Part shown: positions 7,556 to 15,999 of the stretch, piece by piece
How positions within the stretch are numbered: the stretch's first letter is position 1
How the letters are laid out: every line of letters starts with the position of its first letter
Assembly (NCBI GenBank): GCA_947167445.1
Contig: CAMVID010000013.1
Location: forward strand, 1 to 64,000
Reading direction: 5' to 3'
Length of the DNA: 64,000 nt
Source: G11 sp947167445
GTDB taxonomy: Bacteria; Bacillota; Clostridia; Lachnospirales; Lachnospiraceae
Translations under genes and position numbers: made by a program
The notes under the pieces: model-generated
The model's database searches: none
The model's input: the letters and a program-made list of their open reading frames with translations, nothing else
What the model was told of the DNA's origin: nothing

Positions 7556-8854
7556 CTACTTCGAGTTCTTGCGAATTATGGAAATCGGTATTACGGATAT
7601 AGCTGCCACAATTGCGGCTGCCATGAACAGGCTGTAGGGCGGCACGAAGTCGCTGCCGTTTAAGCCCATGGCATCAAGACCAAGAATAAGTGAAATAATG
7701 GGGCCGATAATCATGGGAATAAGCACTGTGAAGCACATTCTTACTCCCTGGAATCTGCCCTGGCTGCCCTCGGGAATCAGATCCTGGAAGTTGGCATTGA
7801 AAGCGCCTATAAGGGATAAAATGCCTCCCATCATAACGATTCCGCCGATGAAAAGTACCGCTGTTCTGACACCGCCATCAAGAAACTGAAGACTAAAGAA
7901 TGAAAGGATTCCAACCACAGTCATAATAAGCAAAGGATAATAGAATCCCTTTCTGCCGTGCTTATCAAACATGAATCCGAATACGCCGGTAACAATGGCG
8001 GAACCTACAATAATCACTGCCATGGGGATAACGAATCCGTCTCCCAGTCCAAGAGTAACTATGAGGAAATTAATCAAATATGAGAAAAACGTCTGCTGCG
8101 CAATACCGATAAGACATGCAGCAAGAAGCGTAATATACAAAAGTCTGTTGTTCTTAACTGTCTCGGCTCTGAATCCGTAGAAGGTGTCACCCACAAGGTT
8201 TTCGGTGTCGGCCTTCTTGATGTCCTTAGCATCTTTTAATGTGAAAAGAGCCAGAATTCCGGCAATCATGGGGATAATACCGATTACAATAAAGAACATT
8301 GAATTGCTTTCGTTAGCTGAGTTATATAGGCTTCCAAGGCCCACAAATACAATAACCACTGCGATGACAGGCAATATTGAAAGGATTCCGTTTAACTTAC
8401 CTCTGTTGGTGTCATCTGTGTTGTCCGCAACCCATGCGTTGAAAGCTGCATCATTTGATGTAGAACCTGCAAAGGTCATAACACAGTCAAACAATACTAT
8501 CAAAACAGCCACAAGCATTAATGAACCTGCCTCCGCCTTCATGGGAAGAAACGCAAACAGCATGATTGTTATGCCCCAGAATATGTAACCGAAGGCGATG
8601 AAGGGTTTCCTCTTTCCCACTCTGTCAGACCATGCACCGGCAAAAATCGTCGTCGCCGTAGCTGCAATGGCCGATAGAATAACCATCCATGTTGTAACCC
8701 AGTAGGACATGTCGCTTCGACCGGAGTTTGCGAAAACATCCTGCGCGAAAGTGGCGAAATACATGTTTTCCACTATCCATGCGATTTGTCCGATAAGGCC
8801 GAAGAATATGGCCGCGAACCAGATTTTGCCCCCCAGGGGTGTTGATTTTTTCAT
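7556..8854 (-). CDS. MFS transporter, possibly sugar-linked
   Basis: The 432-aa membrane protein has about twelve hydrophobic segments and the MFS loop signature GAWSDRVGKRKPFIAFGY between segments 2 and 3. A second copy lies at FMFDKHGRKGFYYPLLI. The start ATG 8854 follows AGGAGGG by nine bases; an earlier out-of-frame ATG reads only two codons before TGA. The upstream extension of the frame is translated repeat and is rejected. It follows a GH2 glycosidase gene in the same direction, separated only by a palindromic repeat. Uptake of a glycoside cleaved by that enzyme is a reasonable inference, but the substrate is not shown. Confidence 0.8.
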   Translation of the reverse strand: MKKSTPLGGKIWFAAIFFGLIGQIAWIVENMYFATFAQDVFANSGRSDMSYWVTTWMVILSAIAATATTIFAGAWSDRVGKRKPFIAFGYIFWGITIMLFAFLPMKAEAGSLMLVAVLIVLFDCVMTFAGSTSNDAAFNAWVADNTDDTNRGKLNGILSILPVIAVVIVFVGLGSLYNSANESNSMFFIVIGIIPMIAGILALFTLKDAKDIKKADTENLVGDTFYGFRAETVKNNRLLYITLLAACLIGIAQQTFFSYLINFLIVTLGLGDGFVIPMAVIIVGSAIVTGVFGFMFDKHGRKGFYYPLLIMTVVGILSFFSLQFLDGGVRTAVLFIGGIVMMGGILSLIGAFNANFQDLIPEGSQGRFQGVRMCFTVLIPMIIGPIISLILGLDAMGLNGSDFVPPYSLFMAAAIVAAISVIPISIIRKNSK

Positions 8855-8880
8855 TTCATTTTCCCTCCTATACCGATGAT

Positions 8881-8953
8881 GTGCAATTTGGGGACAGGCC
8901 CCAATCTGCACGTCCATCGGATGTGCAGATCGGGGCCTGTCCCCAAATTGCAC
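8881..8953. repeat. GTGCA palindromic repeat, copy 3 (two units)
   Basis: Two units in inverted arrangement are separated by a GTCCATCGGAT-type spacer. On the minus strand it begins one base after the TGA stop of the GH2 gene (TGA-T-GTGCA) and ends shortly before the ribosome binding site of the MFS gene. Confidence 0.9.
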
Positions 8954-8954
8954 A

Positions 8955-10592
8955 TCACTTAAGTTTCTTTGATATTTTAAGCATTGCGTCCTTATTTACC
9001 TTGCACACCTTCCTGTCGTAGGTGTAAAAGCCGTTGGTCTCATCCTCCACATCGGAAACCTGTGTGTAGATGTTGCCGCAAAGGCCCTTAGCTATGTAGG
9101 GCAGGACCTCGTCCTCGTAGAGCTTGATGATGGCCTCAGAAAGCTCATCCTCGTCGGTGAAGGTTCTGTATCCATAGTTGTCATTCTTGTTGTAATAGTG
9201 GCCCTCCACTCTAAGGGAATACCCTCCCATCTCGCTGACAATTATGGGCTTATCACTCTTAATGGGCTTAATCGGCTTAAAATAGCAGTGGATACTCTCC
9301 ACATCGCTCTTCTTCTGCTTAAACCATCCGGATGTTGAATCAATGATTCTGGTGTGATCCCACTCGCAGAACTTGTCGTACATGTAATCCGAGTCGAACT
9401 GTCCCCAGCCCTCATTGAAAATAGTGTAATAAAGCACACAGGGGTGGTTGTAGAGATGCTCCACAATCCCCTTTGAATGGGCTTTAAAAATCTTCCTGGT
9501 CTCAGAATTCTTATGTCTGTTCTTGTCGCTTATATGCCCCTTAAATATGGTAGGAAGGGCCGTATCCCTGATAAAGCTGTAGGGCGCATTGTTGACCATA
9601 TCCTGGAAAACCACCATTCCAAGCCTGTCGCAGGCCTCATAGAAGCACTCCGGCTCCACCTTGATATGTTTTCTTAAGGTGTTAAAGCCAAGCTCCTTCA
9701 TCTTCAGGATATCTCCCTCGAAGCCCGTCTCATTGTTGGGCAGGAATATACCCTGGGGATAATAGCCCTGATCCAGAACTCCATGGAAAAAATACGGTCT
9801 CCCATTTAAACAGATCCTTTTGTATCCGTCAATTTCTCTGATATCAATAACCCTGAGGCCAAAATACGAGGTAATCATGTCCTCGCCGCTTTTGATGCGG
9901 ACAGAGTAGAGATTTGGCTTCTCGGGGCTCCAGACTTTGGGGTCATCTATGTCGATAACAAATTCAGGAGATTCAAAGGTTTTTTCCAGAATAAGGTTAC
10001 CGTCCGCAGGATATTCGGCATCGTAAACCTTCACGTCGTACCTGCCGGTGCCGCCCTCAATCTCAAGCTTCGCATCCGTAAGGGAGGGGGTGATTCGAAG
10101 GGATTTGATGTAATCCTTCGGAACGCTCTCAAGCCACACACTGCCCCAGATTCCGGACACCGGGGTATACCACATGCCACCGGGAGTCTTGGTCTGCTTG
10201 CCGTAGGGGTAGTCGGTGGAGGTCTCGTCCTTCACCTTAACCTTCAGTTCATGTACCCCGGCTCCAAAGCGCGTTATGTCAATGGTAAAAGGCAGATATC
10301 CACCGGTGTGGCTTCCAACTTCCTCGCCATCCACATAAACCCTGGCCTTATTATCCACCGCGCCAAAATGAAGGAGCACCTTATCCTTGATAAAATCCTC
10401 CGGTATCTCAAATTTACGCCTGTAGGTGTAGCGGGTGGTGTCATCCCCCTTAAAGCCCGAAAGTTCCGATTCCAAAGGAAAGGGCACCAGAACCCCGTCG
10501 CTCCACCTGCCGTTTAGGCATATGAAGGAGTCCCTTTTTAGCTGCGGGCGCGGATAGGAGGAGAAAGGGATCTCTTCCACCTTCTCCTCCAT
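8955..10592 (-). CDS. Glycoside hydrolase family 2 protein
   Basis: The 545-aa protein shows the three-domain GH2 core. A jelly-roll sugar-binding domain carries YTYRRKFEIPEDF and GSHTGGYLPFTIDIT, followed by GMWYTPVSGIWGSVWLE. An immunoglobulin-like domain comes next, then a TIM barrel with the acid/base motif TIFNEGWGQFD and the nucleophile region IIVSEMGGYS. It lacks a signal peptide and the long C-terminal domains of LacZ, so it is a short cytoplasmic beta-glycosidase (galactosidase, glucuronidase or similar). The start is uncertain: ATG 10592 is used, and ATGs at 10634 and 10643 are also in frame. A TATAAT box lies just upstream, within the end of rsmJ. Confidence 0.85.
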   Translation of the reverse strand: MEEKVEEIPFSSYPRPQLKRDSFICLNGRWSDGVLVPFPLESELSGFKGDDTTRYTYRRKFEIPEDFIKDKVLLHFGAVDNKARVYVDGEEVGSHTGGYLPFTIDITRFGAGVHELKVKVKDETSTDYPYGKQTKTPGGMWYTPVSGIWGSVWLESVPKDYIKSLRITPSLTDAKLEIEGGTGRYDVKVYDAEYPADGNLILEKTFESPEFVIDIDDPKVWSPEKPNLYSVRIKSGEDMITSYFGLRVIDIREIDGYKRICLNGRPYFFHGVLDQGYYPQGIFLPNNETGFEGDILKMKELGFNTLRKHIKVEPECFYEACDRLGMVVFQDMVNNAPYSFIRDTALPTIFKGHISDKNRHKNSETRKIFKAHSKGIVEHLYNHPCVLYYTIFNEGWGQFDSDYMYDKFCEWDHTRIIDSTSGWFKQKKSDVESIHCYFKPIKPIKSDKPIIVSEMGGYSLRVEGHYYNKNDNYGYRTFTDEDELSEAIIKLYEDEVLPYIAKGLCGNIYTQVSDVEDETNGFYTYDRKVCKVNKDAMLKISKKLK

Positions 10593-10656
10593 TTTGAGCC
10601 TGAAATATTCTCTTTTTTTGTTCTTGAAAAACATAGTGTTCATACAATTAATTATA

Positions 10657-11298
10657 CTACAAAACGTAGCAATCATAGCGAATAACTTTTCCTGAAACGG
10701 AATGGGACGGGGTCATACCCGCAAGATAAGGTCCTTTGGCGGGGCGCTTCACCACAATTTTCTTTGGGGAGGCGGCACGGGCGGCCATAAACATTTCCTC
10801 CTCGTCGGCGCAGGGACTTTCAAGGAGCTGCAGAAGCTGAAACTTCTTCTTTATTAAACCCGACTTCTTCCTCTCCGGAAACATGGGATCAAGATATATA
10901 ACATCAAAGCCCTTCTCAGGCTTCATAAGCTCTCTGCTGTCACCTGAAACTATGTTAATCCTTTCCGCAACACCCTTAAGCCTCTCGTCCTTTAGCGCCC
11001 TGTCATGGGCATCCTTTAAAAGGGCGGCGATGGTCTCATTTCTTTCGCATGCCATTACGGTAAAACCTGCAGCCGCTAAAATAAGAGAATCCTCACCAAA
11101 ACCGGCAGTGGCATCAAGCACTTTAAGAGGCGCAGCATGCCCCTTTATTCTTACCGCTTTGATAAGGATTTCATGTTCAAGGTTACTTTGCTTAAGGCGG
11201 GACAGGTCCGAAGTCCAGTCCGCCGTTAAGGTAAGGTCCCCTTTTCTTAAAAGGAGAAAATCTCCGTTTTTTTCGAGATGTAATTCATCACAGTTCAT
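10657..11298 (-). CDS. rsmJ: RsmJ-type 16S rRNA (guanine) methyltransferase
   Basis: The 213-aa SAM-dependent methyltransferase has the RsmJ/YhiQ signatures. The SAM-binding motif is VLDATAGFGEDSLILAAAGF, the catalytic-region motif is VIYLDPMFPERKKSGLIKKK, and a C-terminal IVVKRPAKGPYLAG follows. In Escherichia coli this enzyme methylates 16S rRNA G1516. The ATG at 11298 overlaps the end of the histidine phosphatase gene by 11 bases; a GTG further upstream at 11313 is also in frame. The overlap implies translational coupling. The last codons and TAG form part of the sequence just upstream of the GH2 TATAAT box. Confidence 0.85.
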   Translation of the reverse strand: MNCDELHLEKNGDFLLLRKGDLTLTADWTSDLSRLKQSNLEHEILIKAVRIKGHAAPLKVLDATAGFGEDSLILAAAGFTVMACERNETIAALLKDAHDRALKDERLKGVAERINIVSGDSRELMKPEKGFDVIYLDPMFPERKKSGLIKKKFQLLQLLESPCADEEEMFMAARAASPKKIVVKRPAKGPYLAGMTPSHSVSGKVIRYDCYVL

Positions 11299-11827
11299 AT
11301 TTTCTGACTTCACAGTTCTTGGGCCTCGGTCTCCACTTAATGCCTCTGAATTTGTGTTCCAAAACGCCGCACAGAGCCCTTATAATGCCGCCGTGGCATA
11401 CAATCAGCACATTTTCGTAGTCCTTCTTTTTGAGGTCCTCGAAGAAGGATTTGGATCTTGTGACCATGGATTTAATGTTTTCCACGTTCTTAGGTGCGGG
11501 AATAATCTCCGGAAGCACCCAGTAAGCCGTCATCCAGGGGCCAAGACCTCTGTAGGATTTAAGCTCATAGGGGCCAAAGCTCACCTCAATGATCCTCTCA
11601 TCAAGAATAAGGTCCTCTTCAGGCAGGCCGCTTATGATGGATGCGGTCTGTTTGGCTCTTTTAAGGGGGCTTGAAATAACCGCATCAAACTTGATATCTT
11701 TAAGTTTATCCCTGGTTTCATGGGCCTGGGCGATGCCAACCTCAGACAGGGGCTCATCCACCCGTCCCTGCATCACTTCATCCTTATTTAGTCTGGTTTC
11801 GCCGTGTCTTGTAATGTAAATGTTCAT
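11288..11827 (-). CDS. Histidine phosphatase family protein (phosphoglycerate mutase-like)
   Basis: The 179-aa protein has the RHG motif YITRHGETRLNKDEVMQGRVDEPLSEVG with the phospho-accepting His. It also has SSPLKRAKQTASII and a second His in VLIVCHGGIIRALCG. It is a cytosolic phosphatase or mutase of the broad PhoE/CobC type with unknown substrate. It starts 10 bases after the spermidine synthase-like gene with a poor ribosome binding site, so translation is probably coupled. A second family member in the window, at 32465-33112, is the better CobC candidate because of its operon. Confidence 0.85.
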   Translation of the reverse strand: MNIYITRHGETRLNKDEVMQGRVDEPLSEVGIAQAHETRDKLKDIKFDAVISSPLKRAKQTASIISGLPEEDLILDERIIEVSFGPYELKSYRGLGPWMTAYWVLPEIIPAPKNVENIKSMVTRSKSFFEDLKKKDYENVLIVCHGGIIRALCGVLEHKFRGIKWRPRPKNCEVRKYEL

Positions 11828-11836
11828 ACAGATATT

Positions 11837-13453
11837 CTATAACAGGTCAAGTAACGCCTGCAAACCTCCTCGCTCATAAACGCCTTTATAATAGGCAACC
11901 TCTTCCTTTATGATCTCATCGATCACCCGCATTCCGAGAAGCTCCACCGGGGCTTTGTCATCTGTCATCAGGTATTCTCCCGGCTCATAGGCCTCTAGAT
12001 CAAGGCTCACCCTGGCCATCATTAACTCCAGCTCCTCTTCGCATCTTCCAAGGCCAAGATTAATGTTTTCCTCAAATACCGAAAGCATTTCGGGGTTGTT
12101 GGAAGCAAAAAGCTCTCTGTTGGTGGATCCTGACACCTCCACTGTATAAACTTCCGAAAAAGCATGGGATATGGTATCCGCAAGATACTGGTTGATATTT
12201 CCCTCGCTCTGGCCCCGCATATTCATGTTAACAACCATGACGCCGTCGTCCTTAAGGTGATCTTTTACCAGTGTAAAAAATTCAATCGAGGACATCTGGA
12301 AGGGAATTGTTATATCCTGATAGGCATCCACCATGATAACATCGTACTTTGTGTCAATGGCGTTAAGATAGGCCCTTCCGTCGTAGGTAGTAACCGGCAC
12401 ATCCTTCGGCAGGTCGAAATACTCCACTGCAAGGTCCGTAATTTTCTGATCTATCTCCACGCCCTCGATGTTACAGTTGTCAAAATATCTCTCACACTGG
12501 GTGGCAAAGGTTCCGGAACCGTTTCCGAGGACCAGAATATCCAGATTATCCTTCTCATTGACACCACTCATGTAAGGCGCCGCCATGGCGTAGTCGTAGT
12601 ACATTCCCGTCATGCCCTTATCCTTAAGATAAACCGACTGGACTCCAAACAAAACGTTGGTGGAAAGTACCACCTCCCGGCTGTTTTCGTATACCTGTAA
12701 GTAGTTGTAAATTGACTCACCTTCAAAGGTCAGATCCGTCTGCCAGAAAGCAAAGCTTCCGTTATGGCCAAGAATGCAGCAGACGATAAAGAGCACAATG
12801 CTTACAGGTACCTTCTTGGCCTCCTTAAAATTTATCTTGGAGCTTACAAAATAGATAATGCAAAGTATCAGAAGAATTCCTGCAAAAATCAGGAATGTAA
12901 TGCTTGTTCCCACCGCAGGAATGCTTATAAAAGTGGGCACAAAGGTTCCGATGATACTTCCTATTGTGTTAAAAGCGTTAAGTTTCCCAACTACACTTCC
13001 CGAGTCATCAAGACTGTCAACTGAGAATTTAACCAGGGAAGGGGTTACCGTTCCCAAAAGGAATAGAGGGAAAACAAAGATAATCATGCAGGCAATAAAC
13101 GCAGCAATTATAAGGAAGTTGCTGTTAACCGCAAGAATCAGTACCCCCGAGATTCCAAGGATTATATATTTGCCCACCACAGGAATTGCCGCAATCCATA
13201 TGGCCGCAATAAGGATCCGACCGTAAAGTTTGTCGGGATTGGGATCCTTGTCCGCTTTTTTACCACCATATAAATTACCCAGGGCCATTGCAATCATGAT
13301 GGTTCCTATGATAATGGTCCAGACAATCTGTGATGAACTAAAATAAGGAGCAAGTAAGCGACTTGCCCCTAATTCTACTGCCATAACCGACATGCCTGCG
13401 AAGAATTCCGTCAGGTACAGGTACAGCTTATTTTTCAAAATTTTTCTTTCCAT
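11837..13453 (-). CDS. Membrane protein fused to spermidine synthase-like domain
   Basis: The 538-aa protein begins with a membrane half of about seven to eight segments (for example TEFFAGMSVMAVELGASRLLAPYFSS, a typical start of this family). From about residue 290 it has a soluble aminopropyltransferase-like Rossmann domain. There VLGNGSGTFATQCERYF is the nucleotide site, IEGVEIDQKI is the acidic strand and YDVIMVDAYQ lies where spermidine synthase has its catalytic Asp. This architecture is known as fused MFS/spermidine synthase. Whether such proteins make polyamines is not settled. It leads an operon with the phosphatase and rsmJ. Confidence 0.85.
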   Translation of the reverse strand: MERKILKNKLYLYLTEFFAGMSVMAVELGASRLLAPYFSSSQIVWTIIIGTIMIAMALGNLYGGKKADKDPNPDKLYGRILIAAIWIAAIPVVGKYIILGISGVLILAVNSNFLIIAAFIACMIIFVFPLFLLGTVTPSLVKFSVDSLDDSGSVVGKLNAFNTIGSIIGTFVPTFISIPAVGTSITFLIFAGILLILCIIYFVSSKINFKEAKKVPVSIVLFIVCCILGHNGSFAFWQTDLTFEGESIYNYLQVYENSREVVLSTNVLFGVQSVYLKDKGMTGMYYDYAMAAPYMSGVNEKDNLDILVLGNGSGTFATQCERYFDNCNIEGVEIDQKITDLAVEYFDLPKDVPVTTYDGRAYLNAIDTKYDVIMVDAYQDITIPFQMSSIEFFTLVKDHLKDDGVMVVNMNMRGQSEGNINQYLADTISHAFSEVYTVEVSGSTNRELFASNNPEMLSVFEENINLGLGRCEEELELMMARVSLDLEAYEPGEYLMTDDKAPVELLGMRVIDEIIKEEVAYYKGVYERGGLQALLDLL

Positions 13454-13490
13454 TATGGGTGCCTCTTATTCAGTATAACTTTATTTAGAA

Positions 13491-14078
13491 TTATACCGAA
13501 TATCCCTCATTGGCGCAATTCTTAACCTCCAAATAAAGCAGTCCCGCCATAATAGCCTGAGCGATCACCATGAAGCCTGCCACATAGATGCTTCCAAGCT
13601 TGACTCCGATAACCAGCGCCGCACCTGCTTCAACAAGTGAAAAAGTGAAGTACGATTTTGAGTCATAAAGCCATGCAAAGGGGAAAAGATGTGCCGCAAA
13701 AACTATAGCGTAGATCATTACCATTTTTTCCGGTGCCTCGGCGTAGGCCCACATAACAATCAGTATGTAGATCATCTGGGTCAAAGTGAGCTTGAAGCCC
13801 AGATTTGAAAGAGGATTGCCTGATTTATCTCTTATTTTTGTTCCAAGCATCCTCGAAAACATAATTGCCAAAGGCATAAGAAGGCATGAGCAGCAAAATG
13901 TGCTGAAGTTCTTTTCGGTGAGACCCGGCACAAGGTACTGTACCGCAAGGATAGCTCCCCAGACAATCACCGATGCCATCATAAAGGGAAGGCCCTTTTT
14001 CTGGGTAATTATGTTTGCTTTCTTTAATTCGTAGAAATCTCTTGTATTTGTGTTATTTACACTCTCCTGTGCTGTCAT
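13491..14078 (-). CDS. DUF7010-like membrane protein
   Basis: The 195-aa protein has about six hydrophobic segments after a charged N-terminal stretch. The segment QKKGLPFMMASVIVWGAILAV resembles the start of DUF7010 membrane proteins of Bacillota; I am moderately sure of that match. AGGAGG precedes the ATG at 14078. The start overlaps the end of the DUF3021 gene by 26 bases, placing it third in a LytTR/DUF3021 operon. Its role is unknown. Confidence 0.7.
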   Translation of the reverse strand: MTAQESVNNTNTRDFYELKKANIITQKKGLPFMMASVIVWGAILAVQYLVPGLTEKNFSTFCCSCLLMPLAIMFSRMLGTKIRDKSGNPLSNLGFKLTLTQMIYILIVMWAYAEAPEKMVMIYAIVFAAHLFPFAWLYDSKSYFTFSLVEAGAALVIGVKLGSIYVAGFMVIAQAIMAGLLYLEVKNCANEGYSV

Positions 14079-14523
14079 TTTTCCGTTCCTCCTGATATTT
14101 CATCAATTGGAAGGTATACTCTTCACCCTTCTTCTTACAGAGGGTTTTGTCAATAATAATGCATACGCTGTAGAAGAAAAGAACAATTCCTGCGAATATA
14201 AGCCAGTAGCTTAAGGCTCCTTTTCCTTCAAAGAATCCTCCCAGGTAAAAACCAAATATCTCCGCCGGGATAAAGACTATCAATGCAAAGTTAAGTCTGA
14301 AAATGAAGGATTTGTCTCTTATAAAGGCATCCGAGAAGAATACGATGAAACAAATGACTCCCACAAAACTTATGAAAAATGCACCCAAAAGGGATGTGAG
14401 CTTTATGGCCACCGCGCCTGTGAAAAAACCGCTTAGCATTATAAGAATCACAAGCCAGGCGAAGCACAAAGCCAGGCCGTTTCTAAAGAGAACAAAGGCT
14501 TTCTTCCAATCTGCTTTTCTCAT
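14053..14523 (-). CDS. DUF3021 family membrane protein
   Basis: The 156-aa product carries four hydrophobic segments: ALCFAWLVILIMLSGFFTG, ITSLLGAFFISFVGVICFIV-like, FALIVFIPAEIFGFYLGG and YWLIFAGIVLFFYSVCII. Its size and position after a LytTR gene are typical of DUF3021. ATG 14523 overlaps the stop of the LytTR gene by four bases (ATGA) and follows GGAGGAGAAGC, so that start is preferred over the much longer open frame. DUF3021 proteins usually act with the adjacent LytTR regulator, perhaps by holding it inactive at the membrane. That role is inferred. Confidence 0.8.
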   Translation of the reverse strand: MRKADWKKAFVLFRNGLALCFAWLVILIMLSGFFTGAVAIKLTSLLGAFFISFVGVICFIVFFSDAFIRDKSFIFRLNFALIVFIPAEIFGFYLGGFFEGKGALSYWLIFAGIVLFFYSVCIIIDKTLCKKKGEEYTFQLMKYQEERKNDSTGECK

Positions 14524-14963
14524 GCTTCTCCTCCTATCAATTCCTTGAAGGCTTTCACGTAGCGCCTTGATATTGTCACAACTTCTCCGGTTTCCAGAGT
14601 AGCAAGAATGTTTCTTGTAATTTCGGGCTTTAAGGCCTTGATTGCATTCACATTTACTATCACTGACTTGGAACACCTGAAGAAATCCTTCTTATTAAGT
14701 GTATCTTCCAGTTCGTAGAGTTTCCTTTCTGCCTCCAGAACGTTGTCTTTGGTGTACATGAACGTTCTGTTATCAACTGATTCAAAGTAAAGAACATCTC
14801 TGGCGTTAACATACATGGTTTCGCCGTCGCTCTTTCCTTTAAGCTTGGAGTCGAAATCAGTTATGTGGCGTTCCAGGCGCTTAACCTCCGAAGTGGCCTC
14901 CTTACAGGTGATTTCCACCGTAGTCTCGGTAACTGCATTATTTTCGGTAATGTATACCTTCAT
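14520..14963 (-). CDS. LytTR DNA-binding regulator
   Basis: The 147-aa protein has a C-terminal LytTR domain: GETMYVNARDVLYFESVDNRTFMYT, FFRCSKSVIVNVNAIKALKP and GEVVTISRRYVKAF. It has no receiver domain, as is normal for the LytTR/DUF3021 pair. GAGGAAA stands before ATG 14963. Two copies of an ACATGTTT motif lie in the upstream region, one of them a perfect 12-bp palindrome at 14984-14995, and could be its own binding sites. Confidence 0.85.
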   Translation of the reverse strand: MKVYITENNAVTETTVEITCKEATSEVKRLERHITDFDSKLKGKSDGETMYVNARDVLYFESVDNRTFMYTKDNVLEAERKLYELEDTLNKKDFFRCSKSVIVNVNAIKALKPEITRNILATLETGEVVTISRRYVKAFKELIGGEA

Positions 14964-14983
14964 GTTAAGTTTCCTCGTCTTTT

Positions 14984-15037
14984 CAAACATGTTTGTCTTG
15001 ACACTTTTTATTTTACACATGTTTACCCGCTTGGCAA
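14984..15037 (-). promoter_or_regulatory. Promoter and possible autoregulatory palindromes of the LytTR operon
   Basis: On the minus strand TTGCCA (15032-15037) and TAAAAT (15010-15015) are spaced by 16 bases. CAAACATGTTTG (14984-14995) is a perfect palindrome near the transcription start. A related TACACATGTTTA lies within the spacer at 15014-15025. Confidence 0.5.
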
Positions 15038-15089
15038 TGGGGTCGGGGGTAAGCGGTACAAAATCATAAAGCAAGTGGCCAAAAAGGCA

Positions 15090-15117
15090 TAAAAAGCCGG
15101 GGCAGCGCCCCGGCTTT
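15090..15117 (-). terminator. Terminator of the XRE regulator gene
   Basis: On the minus strand the stem AAAGCCGGGGC/GCCCCGGCTTT (15093-15117) with a 3-nt loop is followed by TTTTTA. Confidence 0.85.
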
Positions 15118-15121
15118 GTCC

Positions 15122-15802
15122 TCACTTGATATATACCCTCTCCCACTCAGTTCCGGGATTCTCCCATACAGCTGTATAGAAAATCGTATCATACTCGAGC
15201 TGGTTAGGGTTTTCGGAGTTGTAAGAAACTCGATGACAAAATCTTGGTACACGATTAAACTTGGTAACTGCCAAATAATCAGTCAACGAAAATGTGCCAA
15301 AAAGAAGAAGAGCACATCCTGCTACAGCCGCCAGGCGCACCAATATTCTGTTTGTCTTATCCTTTAATGCACAGAAAACTCCTATGAGAAGGAATATGCT
15401 TCCAAGGAACGAATATATGCTTCCCCAGCTGCTATCATTAGGGAAAATAGCCAATGCCGAAAGAATTACAAACAAGCCAAATATAATAAGCAGGCCGCTT
15501 ATCATCTTCCGTTTTCCCTTCTTGACTTCATTCTTACTATACTCTGCCATCTTAACGGCAGTGTCTCTTGTTTCATCATTCATATTCTCGCTTTTCCTTT
15601 CTCCGTTTATTATTTCAGGAATACTTACGCCATAGAAATCAGCTATTTCAACAAGCATACCAATGTCCGGCATGTTGCAGCCTGTCTCCCACCTGGAAAT
15701 TGTCTTATTGGAAACGCTAAGCTTCTCTGCCAGGCTTTCCTGAGTCAATTCTTTTTCAGTTCTTAGTTCTTTTAAGAACCTGCCAATCTTAACCTGATCC
15801 AT
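15122..15802 (-). CDS. XRE-family regulator with membrane-spanning C-terminus
   Basis: The 226-aa protein starts with a helix-turn-helix domain of about 65 residues (IGRFLKELRTEKELTQESLAEKL then VSNKTISRWETGCNMPDIG). After a linker it has about three hydrophobic segments (ISGLLIIFGLFVILSALAIF, IYSFLGSIFLLIGVFCAL, LAAVAGCALLLFGTFSL) and a short extracytoplasmic or soluble tail. It is probably a membrane-tethered repressor that senses the envelope; the target is unknown. AAAGGAGG precedes ATG 15802. Confidence 0.85.
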   Translation of the reverse strand: MDQVKIGRFLKELRTEKELTQESLAEKLSVSNKTISRWETGCNMPDIGMLVEIADFYGVSIPEIINGERKSENMNDETRDTAVKMAEYSKNEVKKGKRKMISGLLIIFGLFVILSALAIFPNDSSWGSIYSFLGSIFLLIGVFCALKDKTNRILVRLAAVAGCALLLFGTFSLTDYLAVTKFNRVPRFCHRVSYNSENPNQLEYDTIFYTAVWENPGTEWERVYIK

Positions 15803-15881
15803 GTTGGCCCTCCTTTCACTGAAATAATAAAAAAACACGGAGATTTCTTACAGGACATAAAGCGAGAATGTCTGTATTTCC

Positions 15882-15910
15882 ATTATAAATCAATTTCTAT
15901 ATATTCAGAA
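15882..15910 (-). promoter_or_regulatory. Predicted promoter of the XRE regulator gene
   Basis: On the minus strand TTCTGA (15905-15910) and TATAAT (15882-15887) are separated by 17 bases. Confidence 0.5.
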
Positions 15911-15940
15911 TACCAATTTTCAACACCGCGGGAAGAGCGC

Positions 15941-15973
15941 AAAAAAGCCGGGGCGGTACAATACCGCCCCGGC
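15941..15973 (-). terminator. Terminator of the chemoreceptor gene
   Basis: On the minus strand a 12-bp GC-rich stem (GCCGGGGCGGTA/TACCGCCCCGGC, 15947-15973) with a 3-nt loop is followed by TTTTTT. Confidence 0.85.
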
Positions 15974-15999
15974 CTTAAAAGCCTTAGGCTACGTATATC

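Noticed and set aside
8184..8588. Long open frames antisense to real genes throughout the window
   Set aside because: They lack ribosome binding sites and known motifs and mirror the codon pattern of the opposite coding strand.
11288..11827. Assigning this histidine phosphatase as CobC
   Set aside because: It lies with rsmJ and a spermidine synthase-like gene. The other family member, within the cobalamin operon, is the better candidate.
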